NCBI RefSeq assembly: GCF_002257645.1
Contig: NZ_NQMO01000002.1
Span: 310,001-374,000 of the forward strand
Direction of reading: 5' to 3'
DNA length: 64,000 nucleotides
Origin: Paenibacillus sp. XY044
Lineage (GTDB): Bacteria > Bacillota > Bacilli > Paenibacillales > Paenibacillaceae
The position numbers were made by a program, and so were the translations under genes. This document shows positions 33,398-41,779 of the stretch, piece after piece (the stretch's first letter is position 1; each line of letters begins with the position of its first letter). The notes beneath the pieces were generated by a model. The model saw only the letters and a program-made list of their open reading frames with translations, was not told the origin of the DNA and searched no databases.

Positions 33398-33446
33398 AAC
33401 ATGGAACCCTTGCCTTAGGACTCGGGCAGAAAGGAGAATGGGGCTC

Positions 33447-34358
33447 TTGAAACGAAACATTCATTCTACCGTGATCGAATGGGCACAGGGAGACATTACC
33501 CGCGCTGATGTAGATGGTATCGTGAACGCTGCAAATTCGAGCTTGCTGGGCGGAGGCGGCGTGGACGGGGCCATTCACCGTGCTGGAGGGAGCGAGATTC
33601 TCGAGCAATGCAAGAAAATCAGGGCTAAACAAGGAGGCTGTGCTGTAGGCGAAGCCGTGATTACGACGGCTGGCCGGCTTCCGGCCCAATATGTCATTCA
33701 TACCGTGGGACCGGTGTGGAACGGCGGCCAGAATGGAGAAGAGGCTAAGCTGCACAGCTGCTATATCCAATCTTTAGAGCTGGCTGATCAGTACGGTCTG
33801 AGAAGCGTAGCTTTTCCGAACATCAGCACGGGAATCTATGGTTTTCCCAAAATGCTGGCAGCCCCGATCGCCTTCCGTGCGGTGAAGGATTACTTGCGGG
33901 CACATCCGCAAACCTCGATTAAGATGGTGCAGTTCGTTTGTTTTGACGAGGAAAATGGTGAGATTTACCGGAAGTTGTTTGACCAGGATGCGGAGCGGAT
34001 CATTCGGTATTATATTGAGGCTTATAACGCTTTTGACATTGAGGGGATGCTAAGTGTGCTTCATCCGGATATCATCTTCAGAAATATCGTCGGTAACGAG
34101 GTTTCGGTAGAAACGAGAGGGCTGCAACCATTTCGGGCATTGGCGGAAAAAGCTGCGGCTATGTTTTCAACCCGGCTTCAGACCATCTTGGAGCTTCGTG
34201 AGGTGAACGGCCGGATCGAGGCGGACATTGATTACACGGGTGTGTTGGCGTCGGATCTTCCTGACGGTATAAAGACTGGAGATACCATTCGCTTACAAGG
34301 AAGGTCGGTATTTACGATCAGGGATGGAAAGCTGTATCTTATTGAGGATTACAGTTAA
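33447..34358 (+). CDS. Macro domain fused to an NTF2/SnoaL-like domain
   Basis: 303 aa from a TTG at 33447 (AAAGGAG 10 nt upstream); an ATG at 33438 is only 1 nt from that site. Numbered from 33438: residues 10-178 form a complete macro domain with the ADP-ribose-binding loops [20 protein letters not shown] and [10 protein letters not shown], as in O-acetyl-ADP-ribose deacetylases. Residues 186-306 ([28 protein letters not shown]... [18 protein letters not shown]) form an NTF2/SnoaL-like cone. The acidic catalytic pattern of the macro part is intact. The fusion is unusual. Confidence 0.88.
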   Translation: MKRNIHSTVIEWAQGDITRADVDGIVNAANSSLLGGGGVDGAIHRAGGSEILEQCKKIRAKQGGCAVGEAVITTAGRLPAQYVIHTVGPVWNGGQNGEEAKLHSCYIQSLELADQYGLRSVAFPNISTGIYGFPKMLAAPIAFRAVKDYLRAHPQTSIKMVQFVCFDEENGEIYRKLFDQDAERIIRYYIEAYNAFDIEGMLSVLHPDIIFRNIVGNEVSVETRGLQPFRALAEKAAAMFSTRLQTILELREVNGRIEADIDYTGVLASDLPDGIKTGDTIRLQGRSVFTIRDGKLYLIEDYS

Positions 34359-34399
34359 TCACTTAAGCGGGATTTCTAGCTATTTAATACAGAAAAGAG

Positions 34400-35014
34400 A
34401 TGGCGAACATGGGTTTCCCAACATCCAGAAAGGCATTGGTCATCATTCTCCATGAAATCTATGGGCTTAACGAGCATATTCTTGCTTTTGGCGACAAGGT
34501 CTCCCGGACGGATTACGAGGTTCTGACCCCTGACCTTCTCCAAAGGGAGCCTTTTCCGTACGAACAAGAGGAAGAGGCCTATTCCTATTTCGTGCACCAG
34601 ATCGGCTTGGATCGGGCCGTCGATGAAGTGAGCCGGATCGTACAGGAGCATCGGAAGAGACATGATCGCATTTTTATCATCGGCTTCAGTATCGGTGCCA
34701 CCATTGCCTGGCGGTGCACTGAAACGGGAATCGACGGGATCGTCGGATTCTACGGATCGAGAATTCGCAATTACGCCGAAATGGAGCCGATGTGTCCGTC
34801 GTTGTTGTTTTTTGCAAGCAACGAGAAGTCCTTCGACGTATCGGAGCTCGCAGAGAAACTGGAGTATTGCCGGAATACGAACGTCCACGTCATCGAAGGG
34901 GAACATGGGTTTATGAACCCTTACACCAAAAGCTATCTCCCCCAAGCGTATCAGGGTTGTCTGGAGATGAGCTTTAATTTTTTGCGGAGGATTGAGGAGG
35001 GGAACTGTAGTTGA
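34400..35014 (+). CDS. Dienelactone hydrolase-family alpha/beta hydrolase
   Basis: 204 aa. LVIILHEIYGLNEHILAFGDKVS, FIIGFSIGATIAWR, GIVGFYGSRIR and HVIEGEHGFMNPYT follow the dienelactone hydrolase plan, with catalytic His in GEHGF. The nucleophile elbow GFSIG has Ser in place of the usual Cys (GxCxG), suggesting a more esterase-like enzyme. The stop overlaps the next start by 4 nt (TTGA), so it is translated together with the Nudix gene. Confidence 0.85.
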   Translation: MANMGFPTSRKALVIILHEIYGLNEHILAFGDKVSRTDYEVLTPDLLQREPFPYEQEEEAYSYFVHQIGLDRAVDEVSRIVQEHRKRHDRIFIIGFSIGATIAWRCTETGIDGIVGFYGSRIRNYAEMEPMCPSLLFFASNEKSFDVSELAEKLEYCRNTNVHVIEGEHGFMNPYTKSYLPQAYQGCLEMSFNFLRRIEEGNCS

Positions 35015-35511
35015 AGCTTCGGCAAATGACAGCGGCATATTTGTTCCGGAATGATTACGTGCTCATGATCAAAAAATCGGGGAGCCGGTTCCATCAAGAG
35101 GAATTCTGGAGCGGCTTGGGCGGTCATGTGGAGCCGGACGAGCTGAATGACCCGCTGACGGCATGTAGGCGGGAGATTTACGAGGAATCCGGGATTCAGG
35201 CTTCGGAGATGGAAGATCTTAAATTGCGTTACATTTTACTGCGGTTAAAAGAGGACGAAATCAGGCAGCAGTACGTTTATTTTGGTACCACGAGGAAAGA
35301 GAAGCTGGTGGAATCGGAGGAAGGGCAGTTGCAGTGGATCAAGCAAAGTGAGATACAGGAACTGCATATGTCCGCGATCAATAAATTCATGCTGGAACAT
35401 TACATGAATCACAACAACCAAAGCGGAGTATTGGTTGGGACCCTGACGGTTAATGAGCAGTCTATGCCCAGGATTGAATGGAGTGAGCTGAAGGATCCTG
35501 TAGTATTTTAA
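35011..35511 (+). CDS. Nudix hydrolase
   Basis: 166 aa from a TTG that overlaps the preceding TGA; GAGGAGGGG lies 8 nt upstream. The box GGHVEPDELNDPLTACRREI plus YEESGIQ has the metal-binding RREIYEE (about residues 36-62). The spacing between the box glycines and RREIYEES is slightly long (insert ELNDPL). Substrate unknown; coupling with a dienelactone-type hydrolase hints at joint small-molecule clean-up. Confidence 0.86.
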   Translation: MKLRQMTAAYLFRNDYVLMIKKSGSRFHQEEFWSGLGGHVEPDELNDPLTACRREIYEESGIQASEMEDLKLRYILLRLKEDEIRQQYVYFGTTRKEKLVESEEGQLQWIKQSEIQELHMSAINKFMLEHYMNHNNQSGVLVGTLTVNEQSMPRIEWSELKDPVVF

Positions 35512-35598
35512 AAAGATAGAAACTTAGCCTTTTCCTGCTTTACATACGAACATACATTCTTGTAAAATAGGATGTAAATTCCAGTGGGGGGTAGGCGT

Positions 35599-35994
35599 AT
35601 GGAATCTGGACGAATTCTAGGGATTGCTTATAATGTCATTCCGGTGAAAGACGTGGAGAAGTCGGCGACATGGTTTGTGAAGCATTTCGGATTTAACATT
35701 CGCAATCAGCGCGACGGTTATCTAAGTTTATTCCGAGAGAATCGGCCGATTCTCGATTTGATCCAAAGCGAGCACGAATCCAGAGCGGTGTTCGAAGTGA
35801 ACGGAAGAAAGCGGTGGGTTATCACCTTTTTTTCGGATGATATCGTGTCGCTGCACAGCCGGTTACAAGCCGAGGACGTCAAGGTTGGCAGCCTAAGCGA
35901 TGAAGGGAAGTATGGGAAGTTTTTCGTGCTCGAGGATTTGGATGGCAACCTGTTTGACGTATGGGAGCATCGGGATTGCGAGCTGGTCTACTAG
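35599..35994 (+). CDS. VOC/glyoxalase-fold protein
   Basis: 131 aa from the ATG at 35599 (GGGGGG upstream). GIAYNVIPVKDVEKSATWFVKHFGFNIRNQRDGYLSLFRENRPILDLIQ and GKFFVLEDLDGNLFDVWEH form the two VOC units; the last ligand is Asp in FDVWEH. Substrate unknown. Confidence 0.85.
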   Translation: MESGRILGIAYNVIPVKDVEKSATWFVKHFGFNIRNQRDGYLSLFRENRPILDLIQSEHESRAVFEVNGRKRWVITFFSDDIVSLHSRLQAEDVKVGSLSDEGKYGKFFVLEDLDGNLFDVWEHRDCELVY

Positions 35995-36031
35995 AGCCAG
36001 TGAGAAGAGGATCGGGAGGGGAATTCGCTGC

Positions 36032-36592
36032 ATGACGACGTTTTATATGATCCGCCACGGGGAGCCTTATTGGGAGCTCAATGAATCCTATCCATTGCAC
36101 CGATTAAAAGGGCACGGCCGGGATCTGGTTCCGCTAACATCGAACGGAATCAGCCAAGTATATACGGCGGCAAAGGATGAACGGCTTCGGAAAGCCGAAA
36201 TCATTATTTCTTCCCCTTATACCAGGGCTCTTCAAACCGCCGCTATTTTATCGAAAGAGCTTCGACTGGACATCACCGTTGAGTTTGACTTGCGGGAATG
36301 GCAGCCGGACCTGACATTTGAATTCGATTCTTTGGAAGCATTGACGGAGCTCGGGGATGATTATGACCGCCATCAGGGCATTTACCCGGCGGGGGAAGCG
36401 AAAAAGTGGGAATCCCGTGAGATGATGAAGAAGCGAATGGACGGCGTGCTGGAACGGTATTTGCACTACGACGATGTGATTGTAACCGGGCATGGCATGG
36501 CGTTTCGAACGCAGACCGACGTATCCGACATTCCTCACGCCGCCATCATCGAATTGGTCAAAAGCAAAACGAATACAAGCATGACCCCATAG
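36032..36592 (+). CDS. Histidine phosphatase (phosphoglycerate-mutase superfamily)
   Basis: 186 aa from the ATG at 36032 (GGGAGGGG upstream). MIRHGEPYWE carries the phospho-accepting His in the RHG motif, ISSPYTRALQTAAILSKEL the second Arg (SPYTRALQTA), and VIVTGHGMAFR the second active-site His. The branch includes broad-specificity phosphatases and alpha-ribazole phosphatase; the role here is not set by context. Confidence 0.88.
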   Translation: MTTFYMIRHGEPYWELNESYPLHRLKGHGRDLVPLTSNGISQVYTAAKDERLRKAEIIISSPYTRALQTAAILSKELRLDITVEFDLREWQPDLTFEFDSLEALTELGDDYDRHQGIYPAGEAKKWESREMMKKRMDGVLERYLHYDDVIVTGHGMAFRTQTDVSDIPHAAIIELVKSKTNTSMTP

Positions 36593-36626
36593 ATGAGGGA
36601 TCATGCTGCTGAAGCACTACTTGCCG

Positions 36627-36896
36627 TTATCTTTCGCACGCGATCCCATCTTTGTCCCGGTCTTTGCCTTTGTTGACGTCATAAAGCTCCTGGGAAACGT
36701 ACGGCTTATATTTGGTCTTGCCGCCTTTGTTCTTAACGGAAGCCGAGCGGGCGACGCCCCCCTTGTAATCTTTGTTCAATTCAGTACAGTTATTGTACTT
36801 CTTCACTTGACCTGCCGCTTGCGCATGACTGATGGTGCCAAGACTGATCCCGGTACATAGAATCACACTTAGAGAAAGTAAAATGCTTTTTTTCAT
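36627..36896 (-). CDS. Secreted excalibur-domain protein
   Basis: 89 aa from the ATG at 36896; an upstream GTG (36908) is possible. A signal peptide MKKSILLSLSVILCTGISLG...AQAAG is followed by one excalibur domain: YNNCTELNKDYKGGVARSASV and the calcium-binding loop KDRDKDGIACER. These domains are extracellular and usually attached to nucleases or other surface proteins; here it stands alone. First - strand gene after 36 kb of + strand genes. Confidence 0.88.
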   Translation of the reverse strand: MKKSILLSLSVILCTGISLGTISHAQAAGQVKKYNNCTELNKDYKGGVARSASVKNKGGKTKYKPYVSQELYDVNKGKDRDKDGIACER

Positions 36897-36982
36897 TCTC
36901 CAAATCACCCCTGTTCGTCTATTGAAAGTTCATAGAACCATCGCTATCATAGCATGTTGTAACGGGGATTTGGAGGATAAAA

Positions 36983-37459
36983 TTGAAAATACGGAGAGAT
37001 GGAATGAACTCAGAGGAGCATATTATCGTCGCCAGTGTTTCCGTTCTTCGAAACGGAGAGGTGCTCATGGTCCGCGAGAAGAAGGCCTCCGCCTATGGTC
37101 TGTGGAACTTTCCATCAGGACGGCGGGAGACGGGCGAGGACTTGGCACAGACTGCCATTCGGGAAGTCAAGGAGGAGACTGGACTGGACGTACGGCTCAA
37201 GGCTGCAACGGGCGTGTATCCGTTCCGAAGCGCCAGTGGTCAGCAGGTGATCCTGTTTCATTTTGTCGGCGAAGCAGCGGATGGCGCTTTAAGGATTCAG
37301 GATGATGAGATCATGGATGGCCAGTGGGTCGCCATCGATACGCTGCCCGATCGGCCGGATGAACAGCTTCGGGAAGCGAAGGTCATCAAGCAGATCACCG
37401 GGCGATTGTTACGGGAAGAGTTCTATCCGCTGGACATATTTCATGGAATGATTCGATGA
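36983..37459 (+). CDS. Nudix hydrolase
   Basis: 158 aa from TTG 36983 (TGGAGGA 6 nt upstream); the ATG at 37004 is also possible. SVLRNGEVLMVREKKASAYGLWNFPSGRRETGEDLAQTAIREVKEETGLDVRLKAATG includes a full Nudix box with REVKEE. Its promoter region is shared with the divergent excalibur gene. mutT-like substrate not determined. Confidence 0.87.
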   Translation: MKIRRDGMNSEEHIIVASVSVLRNGEVLMVREKKASAYGLWNFPSGRRETGEDLAQTAIREVKEETGLDVRLKAATGVYPFRSASGQQVILFHFVGEAADGALRIQDDEIMDGQWVAIDTLPDRPDEQLREAKVIKQITGRLLREEFYPLDIFHGMIR

Positions 37460-37542
37460 GTATCCATGAAATTGGTATCGTAGTTGAGAACGAATGAGGC
37501 CGCTCTTTGGCAGAACAATCTAGTAACCGTTAGGAGAGCCGC

Positions 37543-37998
37543 ATGAAGCTAATGCCTGAATACGCCCAGCATATTATCGTCGGCGTTGTTTTTCACAACA
37601 AGTGGAGCTGGTTCATTACGGAGAGAGAATATTGGTTTTTGAATGTGGAAATGGAGGATCGCTTCGGCATCGAAGTATTAGACGAAACCACGGCAGCGGA
37701 ATTTTTTCGACTTATCGCGGACTTTCAGGTGTCTTCAACTGAACTCTCTCAAGTTCTATTGGAACTGCAGGACTCTTTTCAGCATCAGGATGAGGTCCTC
37801 GAGTTTATTCCGGCGCTTTACGTCCATTTCGACGACCGCGTGCTGTATTCGCTGTTCCCGGAACCGATGTCCTTTGAGCATTATGTCCCCGAGGGCTGGG
37901 TTGGAGCATATCGGGACTTTTTGGATCTGGTACCCGAAGCAGAACAGTATTGGATGATCCAGGGGAAGAGCTTTTTCAGTACGATGTCGCAAAGGTAG
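37543..37998 (+). CDS. Unknown protein, first of a pair
   Basis: 151 aa, not recognised. The acidic, aromatic protein begins MKLMPEYAQHIIVGVVFHNK and contains IPALYVHFDDRVLYSLFPEPMSFEHYVPEGW. No signal peptide, membrane segment or metal motif. RBS AGGAGAG. The next gene follows after 15 bp; composition and size are similar, so they may encode interacting partners. Confidence 0.7.
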   Translation: MKLMPEYAQHIIVGVVFHNKWSWFITEREYWFLNVEMEDRFGIEVLDETTAAEFFRLIADFQVSSTELSQVLLELQDSFQHQDEVLEFIPALYVHFDDRVLYSLFPEPMSFEHYVPEGWVGAYRDFLDLVPEAEQYWMIQGKSFFSTMSQR

Positions 37999-38013
37999 CA
38001 GAGGAGGGGGCTT

Positions 38014-38454
38014 TTGATATACATTTTGGAGGAACCCCGCGCGGGAGCTTACCAGGCTCTAATCTCGATGGCATTCCGTGCGTGCGATGAATTCATTCTG
38101 GTTAAAAGGGATCAACTATCCCTAACACCTGCAACAGAGGCGCTGCTCGAACGATTAAGGCCTTATGTCAAAGCCGTCAGGAAGCAGGATGCTTGGCCGG
38201 GAACCCAACTGTTTGGGCATTATGCCGACGTATATTATTTTGATTGCCAGCCGCCATTGAAAAAGCTGGTCTTGGAGTCTGCTGATGGCCTGTATGATTG
38301 GGTGTGGCCGAATTTGCTGGAAGACCTATGCTTTTTTAAAAGCAATGAGCCCTGGCTCGTTAATATCGCCCATGAGCATGAGGCGTGGATCAAGACGGAG
38401 GACTGGGAGGAAATTTTGCAGTTTAGGGAGATCGAAGGATTGATGTTCTACTAG
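38014..38454 (+). CDS. Unknown protein, second of the pair
   Basis: 146 aa from a TTG start after GAGGAGGGGG. ILEEPRAGAYQALISMAFRACDEFILVKRDQLSLTPATEALLERLRPYV and CFFKSNEPWLVNIAHEHEAWIKTEDWEEI are the clearest blocks. Similar sequences have been given unreliable labels in databases (from memory), so none is used. Probably cytosolic. Confidence 0.7.
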   Translation: MIYILEEPRAGAYQALISMAFRACDEFILVKRDQLSLTPATEALLERLRPYVKAVRKQDAWPGTQLFGHYADVYYFDCQPPLKKLVLESADGLYDWVWPNLLEDLCFFKSNEPWLVNIAHEHEAWIKTEDWEEILQFREIEGLMFY

Positions 38455-38488
38455 CCCTAGAATAATCAAAGATAAAGGGGGGATTCCA

Positions 38489-39499
38489 TTGAAGCGTACC
38501 CAAAGCAACCACTTTCAACCCCTGAATGATTATGTGCATCAGGTTCAACGCAGGATCGGAGCTACGGCGGCAGCAACCTACATCATCCATAAGGATACGG
38601 TGGTGAACGAATGGTACGCCGGACGGCATGGATCCGAACCGGATTCCCGGCCCGTGGATGAGAAAACCCAGTTCAACGTAGGCTCCATTCGCAAAACGTA
38701 TTTGGGCCTTGCCATCAGCCTGCTGATCGAGCAGGGGGAAATTCACAGCATTGACGATACTATCTGTCGTTATTTGGATAGTGACATCCCACAAGCCGAA
38801 GAAGTGACGCTGCGGCACCTCCTTACCCATACCCATGGGTTAATGGAGGTGGAGGGCAAACTCGTTCGGGAATTTCCCGCCGGCGGCGGCTGGGCCTATC
38901 GAAATACAGGCATCGCTCTGCTTACCGCACTGGTCCATCAATTAACGGGATATCCGCTCAGTACATATGTGCAAAGAAACGTGTTCGACCTTTACGGGCT
39001 TCATGAGACAGGCTGGAGAACGGAAAAACAGGAAGAGCTGATTTACAACTATTATGAGAATCCGGACACCTGGGTTGGACCTAATGATAGTGCGGCAGGG
39101 GACCAGAGTAATTTGTTTGCCAGTGCAAGGGATTTGGCACGCTGGGGTGCGATTCATTTGAACAAAGGGGACATTGGAGGAAAGCAGCTGATTTCCCAAA
39201 GCGTATTTGATCGTATCGTTTCGCCGCAAACTCCGCAATCGTTGCCGGATCATGAGCCGCTCAACGGATTCATTTGGTGGCTGCAAAGGGATACTACCCT
39301 GAACCAGCTAGGTGAGCGACTGCCTGGCGGGGCCTACCAGGTGTTGGGGATTACCGGATGTGCTTGCCTCGTCATTCCGGAGTATCGTGCGGTGGTCGTT
39401 CGGATGTACAATCAGCTTAGCAACCCGGACGGTTACGACTATTTAGCAGATATTCGGCAGTTCGGAAATAGGGCAGGCGATCTGCTGAGGACATTTTAA
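38489..39499 (+). CDS. Serine hydrolase of the beta-lactamase/class C fold
   Basis: 336 aa from a TTG start after GGGGGGA. The catalytic Ser-x-x-Lys is SIRK (66-69), Tyr-x-Asn is YRN (137-139) and HTHG (113-116) is the loop typical of esterase/DD-peptidase relatives. No signal peptide is seen, so it should act in the cytosol, for example as an esterase, rather than as a secreted beta-lactamase. Confidence 0.86.
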   Translation: MKRTQSNHFQPLNDYVHQVQRRIGATAAATYIIHKDTVVNEWYAGRHGSEPDSRPVDEKTQFNVGSIRKTYLGLAISLLIEQGEIHSIDDTICRYLDSDIPQAEEVTLRHLLTHTHGLMEVEGKLVREFPAGGGWAYRNTGIALLTALVHQLTGYPLSTYVQRNVFDLYGLHETGWRTEKQEELIYNYYENPDTWVGPNDSAAGDQSNLFASARDLARWGAIHLNKGDIGGKQLISQSVFDRIVSPQTPQSLPDHEPLNGFIWWLQRDTTLNQLGERLPGGAYQVLGITGCACLVIPEYRAVVVRMYNQLSNPDGYDYLADIRQFGNRAGDLLRTF

Positions 39500-39525
39500 C
39501 ACATCATTAGGACAGGATGAATTGT

Positions 39526-40002
39526 ATGCCGATTATACGAGAAGAAATGATCATCCATGCCCCGATCGGCGTCTGCTTCGACGCTTCCCGGAATGTTGAT
39601 GACCACTCCCGAACGGTCTGGCCGCACACCAAGGAGAGGGTCGTCGGGGGAGTGATGAGCGGTTTGCTCGAAGCCGGGGATACAGTGGTGTTTGAAGCAA
39701 GGCACTTCGGGATACGGCAGCGGCTGACCTCGAAGGTGGCCGAGATGGACAAGCCTTATTCTTTTACCGACGAGATGCAAAAGGGGGCCTTTCGCCATTT
39801 GACCCATCGCCATGAATTTGAGGAGGTTACTGAAGGAACGCTGGTCAGGGACATTCTCGATTTCAGCGCCCCGTTCGGATGGGTCGGGCGGGTGTTCGAT
39901 GCACTCGTGTTGGAAAAATATATGAGTGCCTTTATCCGCTACCGCCAACGGCAGCTCAAGGCACTCATCGAAAACGAAAACAGCCCCAAGTCGTCGACTT
40001 GA
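39526..40002 (+). CDS. SRPBCC-fold protein (cyclase/dehydrase-like)
   Basis: 158 aa from the ATG at 39526 (AGGA 8 nt upstream). MPIIREEMIIHAPIGVCFDASRNVDDH opens, and FTDEMQKGAFRHLTHRHEFEEV, TLVRDILDFSAPFGWVGRVFDALVLEKYM are the hallmark strands and C-terminal helix of START/SRPBCC proteins that bind hydrophobic ligands. The terminator overlaps the last codons. Confidence 0.83.
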   Translation: MPIIREEMIIHAPIGVCFDASRNVDDHSRTVWPHTKERVVGGVMSGLLEAGDTVVFEARHFGIRQRLTSKVAEMDKPYSFTDEMQKGAFRHLTHRHEFEEVTEGTLVRDILDFSAPFGWVGRVFDALVLEKYMSAFIRYRQRQLKALIENENSPKSST

Positions 40003-40015
40003 GGCTGTTTTTTGT
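39979..40015. terminator. Rho-independent terminator overlapping the end of the SRPBCC gene
   Basis: AACAGCC and AAGTCG pair with CGACTT and GGCTGTT, followed by six T. The convergent aldo/keto reductase gene ends about 40 bp further on. Confidence 0.8.
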
Positions 40016-40056
40016 TCCTGGCCGTACGTGTATACGACCGGTCGTTATACAGTGGT

Positions 40057-40974
40057 TTATGGCAAAATATTACCGGCTGCACGGAAAATTTCGTACCATT
40101 CTTCACGGGTCAGCGTCACATCGCTGGCTTTGATGCAGTCTTGAAGACGCTCAAGATTCATCGTGCCGATGATCGGCTGCATGTTGGCCGGATGACGAAG
40201 GAGCCACGCGATGGCAATGGTCGTATTGGTTACGCCGTATTTACCGGCAATTTCGTCGATCTTCTGGTTCAGTTCCGGGAATTTATCGTTTCCAAGGAAT
40301 ACGCCCTCAAAGAAGCCGTATTGGAAAGGCGACCAAGGCTGAACGGTAATATCGTTCAGTCTGCAGAAATCGAGCACGCTGCCGTCACGGTTTACGGCCG
40401 AGTCATTTTCCATGTTCACGTTAACGCCGGCTGAAATCATGGTGGCGTTCGTGATGCTGAGCTGCAGCTGGTTGGCCACGATCGGCTGCTTCACGAATTT
40501 TTGCAGCAGCTGAATCTGCATCGGGTTCTGGTTGGATACGCCGAAATGGCGCACTTTGCCGGAGGATTCCAGTTGGTCGAATGCTTCTGCTACCTCTTCC
40601 GGTTCCACCAATGCATCCGGACGGTGCAGCAGCAGAACATCCAGATAGTCGGTATTCAGTCTTTTCAGAATGCCGTCTACCGAATTCAGGATATGCTCCT
40701 TGGAAAAGTCGAACATGCCCTGACGGATGCCGCATTTGGATTGAAGAATGATTTGTTCACGGACGTCGCTGTTCATATGGATGGCGTCTGCGAAAATTTC
40801 CTCGCATTTACCGCCGCCATAGATATCGGCATGGTCAAAGAAATTGGCTCCTTGCTCCAGTGCCGTTTGCACGAAACGCTCCGCTTCGTTTTTGTCCAGG
40901 GAGTTGATGCGCATGCAGCCTACTGCAACTGCAGGTACTTCCAAGTTGCTGCTGCCAAGCTTAATCGTTTTCAT
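40057..40974 (-). CDS. Aldo/keto reductase (YdhF type)
   Basis: 305 aa. The TIM-barrel start GSSNLEVPAVAVGCMRIN, the catalytic pattern FFDHADIYGGGKCEEIF (Asp, Tyr), LLLHRPDAL (His), and GVSNQNPMQIQLL with IIGTMNLERLQDCIKASDVTLTREEWYEIFRAAG define the E. coli YdhF branch of AKRs. NADPH-dependent reduction of carbonyls is likely; substrate unknown. RBS GGAGGACAGG. Confidence 0.9.
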   Translation of the reverse strand: MKTIKLGSSNLEVPAVAVGCMRINSLDKNEAERFVQTALEQGANFFDHADIYGGGKCEEIFADAIHMNSDVREQIILQSKCGIRQGMFDFSKEHILNSVDGILKRLNTDYLDVLLLHRPDALVEPEEVAEAFDQLESSGKVRHFGVSNQNPMQIQLLQKFVKQPIVANQLQLSITNATMISAGVNVNMENDSAVNRDGSVLDFCRLNDITVQPWSPFQYGFFEGVFLGNDKFPELNQKIDEIAGKYGVTNTTIAIAWLLRHPANMQPIIGTMNLERLQDCIKASDVTLTREEWYEIFRAAGNILP

Positions 40975-41290
40975 GAATCCTGTCCTCCGTATTCATATGG
41001 GTTTGGATGTTTCGACTCCAACACGAAAGTTCCGGCTTCCTGCTGGAGTTTTCCTCTAGTAAGCGTGATCTAATGATGAATAGTTTTGCAGACAGTCCCC
41101 TGTTTATAATGACACCGCGTGTGGTAGGATTCAAGTCTTTTTATAAGGAAAATGGCAAGTTATGAATTATGGAGGCAGATCGGCGGCAAGAAGAGAGAAG
41201 AGACCCTTGTTCAGTGACAATAAAGTTGGGATCTGAAGGGTATTCAAACCCGGAGCGCATATAAGAGTCCGACCAACCGCGGTAACCGAG
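40975..41290. other. 316-bp gap without a recognisable gene
   Basis: It should carry the promoter of the aldo/keto reductase gene (to the left) and the transcript end of ridA. The purine-rich stretch GGAGGCAGATCGGCGGCAAG near 41170 could be a remnant; no open frame, hairpin terminator or RNA gene was recognised. Confidence 0.5.
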
Positions 41291-41674
41291 TTAGTCCGTG
41301 TGCGCGACGGCGCTGATTTCAATCAGTTGCTCGGGAGACGCCAGGTATGTCACGCCGATGCAGCTGCCGGCCGGCCTGTGTTGTTCGATGTATTCCTTGA
41401 ACAGCCGAATGCAAGGCTCGAAGTGCTCTTGCGCGTTTGTCAGATAGATCTCCACATAAGCCAGGTTCGACTTGGTGACACCAAATCCCGCCAGCACACG
41501 ATCAAGATTTTCCAGCGTCTGCCGGGTCTGTGCCTCGATATCTCCCTCGCCAACAAACGCTCCCTCTGTATCGTGGGAAAATTGTCCCGAGATGTAAATG
41601 GTGCCGTTGACGCTATAGCCCTGGGTGATGCCGTGATCCCAAAGATCGTGATTGTAGGTTGTAACATTAGTCAT
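41291..41674 (-). CDS. ridA: RidA/YjgF family enamine deaminase
   Basis: 127 aa. YSVNGTIYISGQFSHDTEG, IEAQTRQTLENLDRVLAGFG, LAYVEIYLTN and RPAGSCIGVTYLASPEQLIEISAVA follow the RidA fold, which hydrolyses reactive enamines/imines from PLP enzymes; the substrate Arg is less clear here (PAGSCIG). The RBS AAAGGAG lies next to a palindrome (41688-41701), and the divergent HxlR gene is the likely regulator. Confidence 0.87.
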   Translation of the reverse strand: MTNVTTYNHDLWDHGITQGYSVNGTIYISGQFSHDTEGAFVGEGDIEAQTRQTLENLDRVLAGFGVTKSNLAYVEIYLTNAQEHFEPCIRLFKEYIEQHRPAGSCIGVTYLASPEQLIEISAVAHTD

Positions 41675-41687
41675 GTTCTTCTCTCCT

Positions 41688-41701
41688 TTACTTCAAAGTA
41701 A
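41688..41701. promoter_or_regulatory. Candidate HxlR operator
   Basis: TTACTT-CA-AAGTAA is a perfect 6-bp palindrome directly upstream of the ridA RBS, in the divergent ridA/hxlR interval. A second palindrome, GATAG-GTA-CTATC, lies at 41749-41761 next to the HxlR gene. HxlR/YodB-type regulators bind TACT-AGTA-type palindromes. Confidence 0.5.
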
Positions 41702-41779
41702 GGCAAGTATAAGATGAGAGAAAACAAAAGTGTAGTACGCACTTTATTGATAGGTACTATCAGAAAGGATAGTGTAAAT

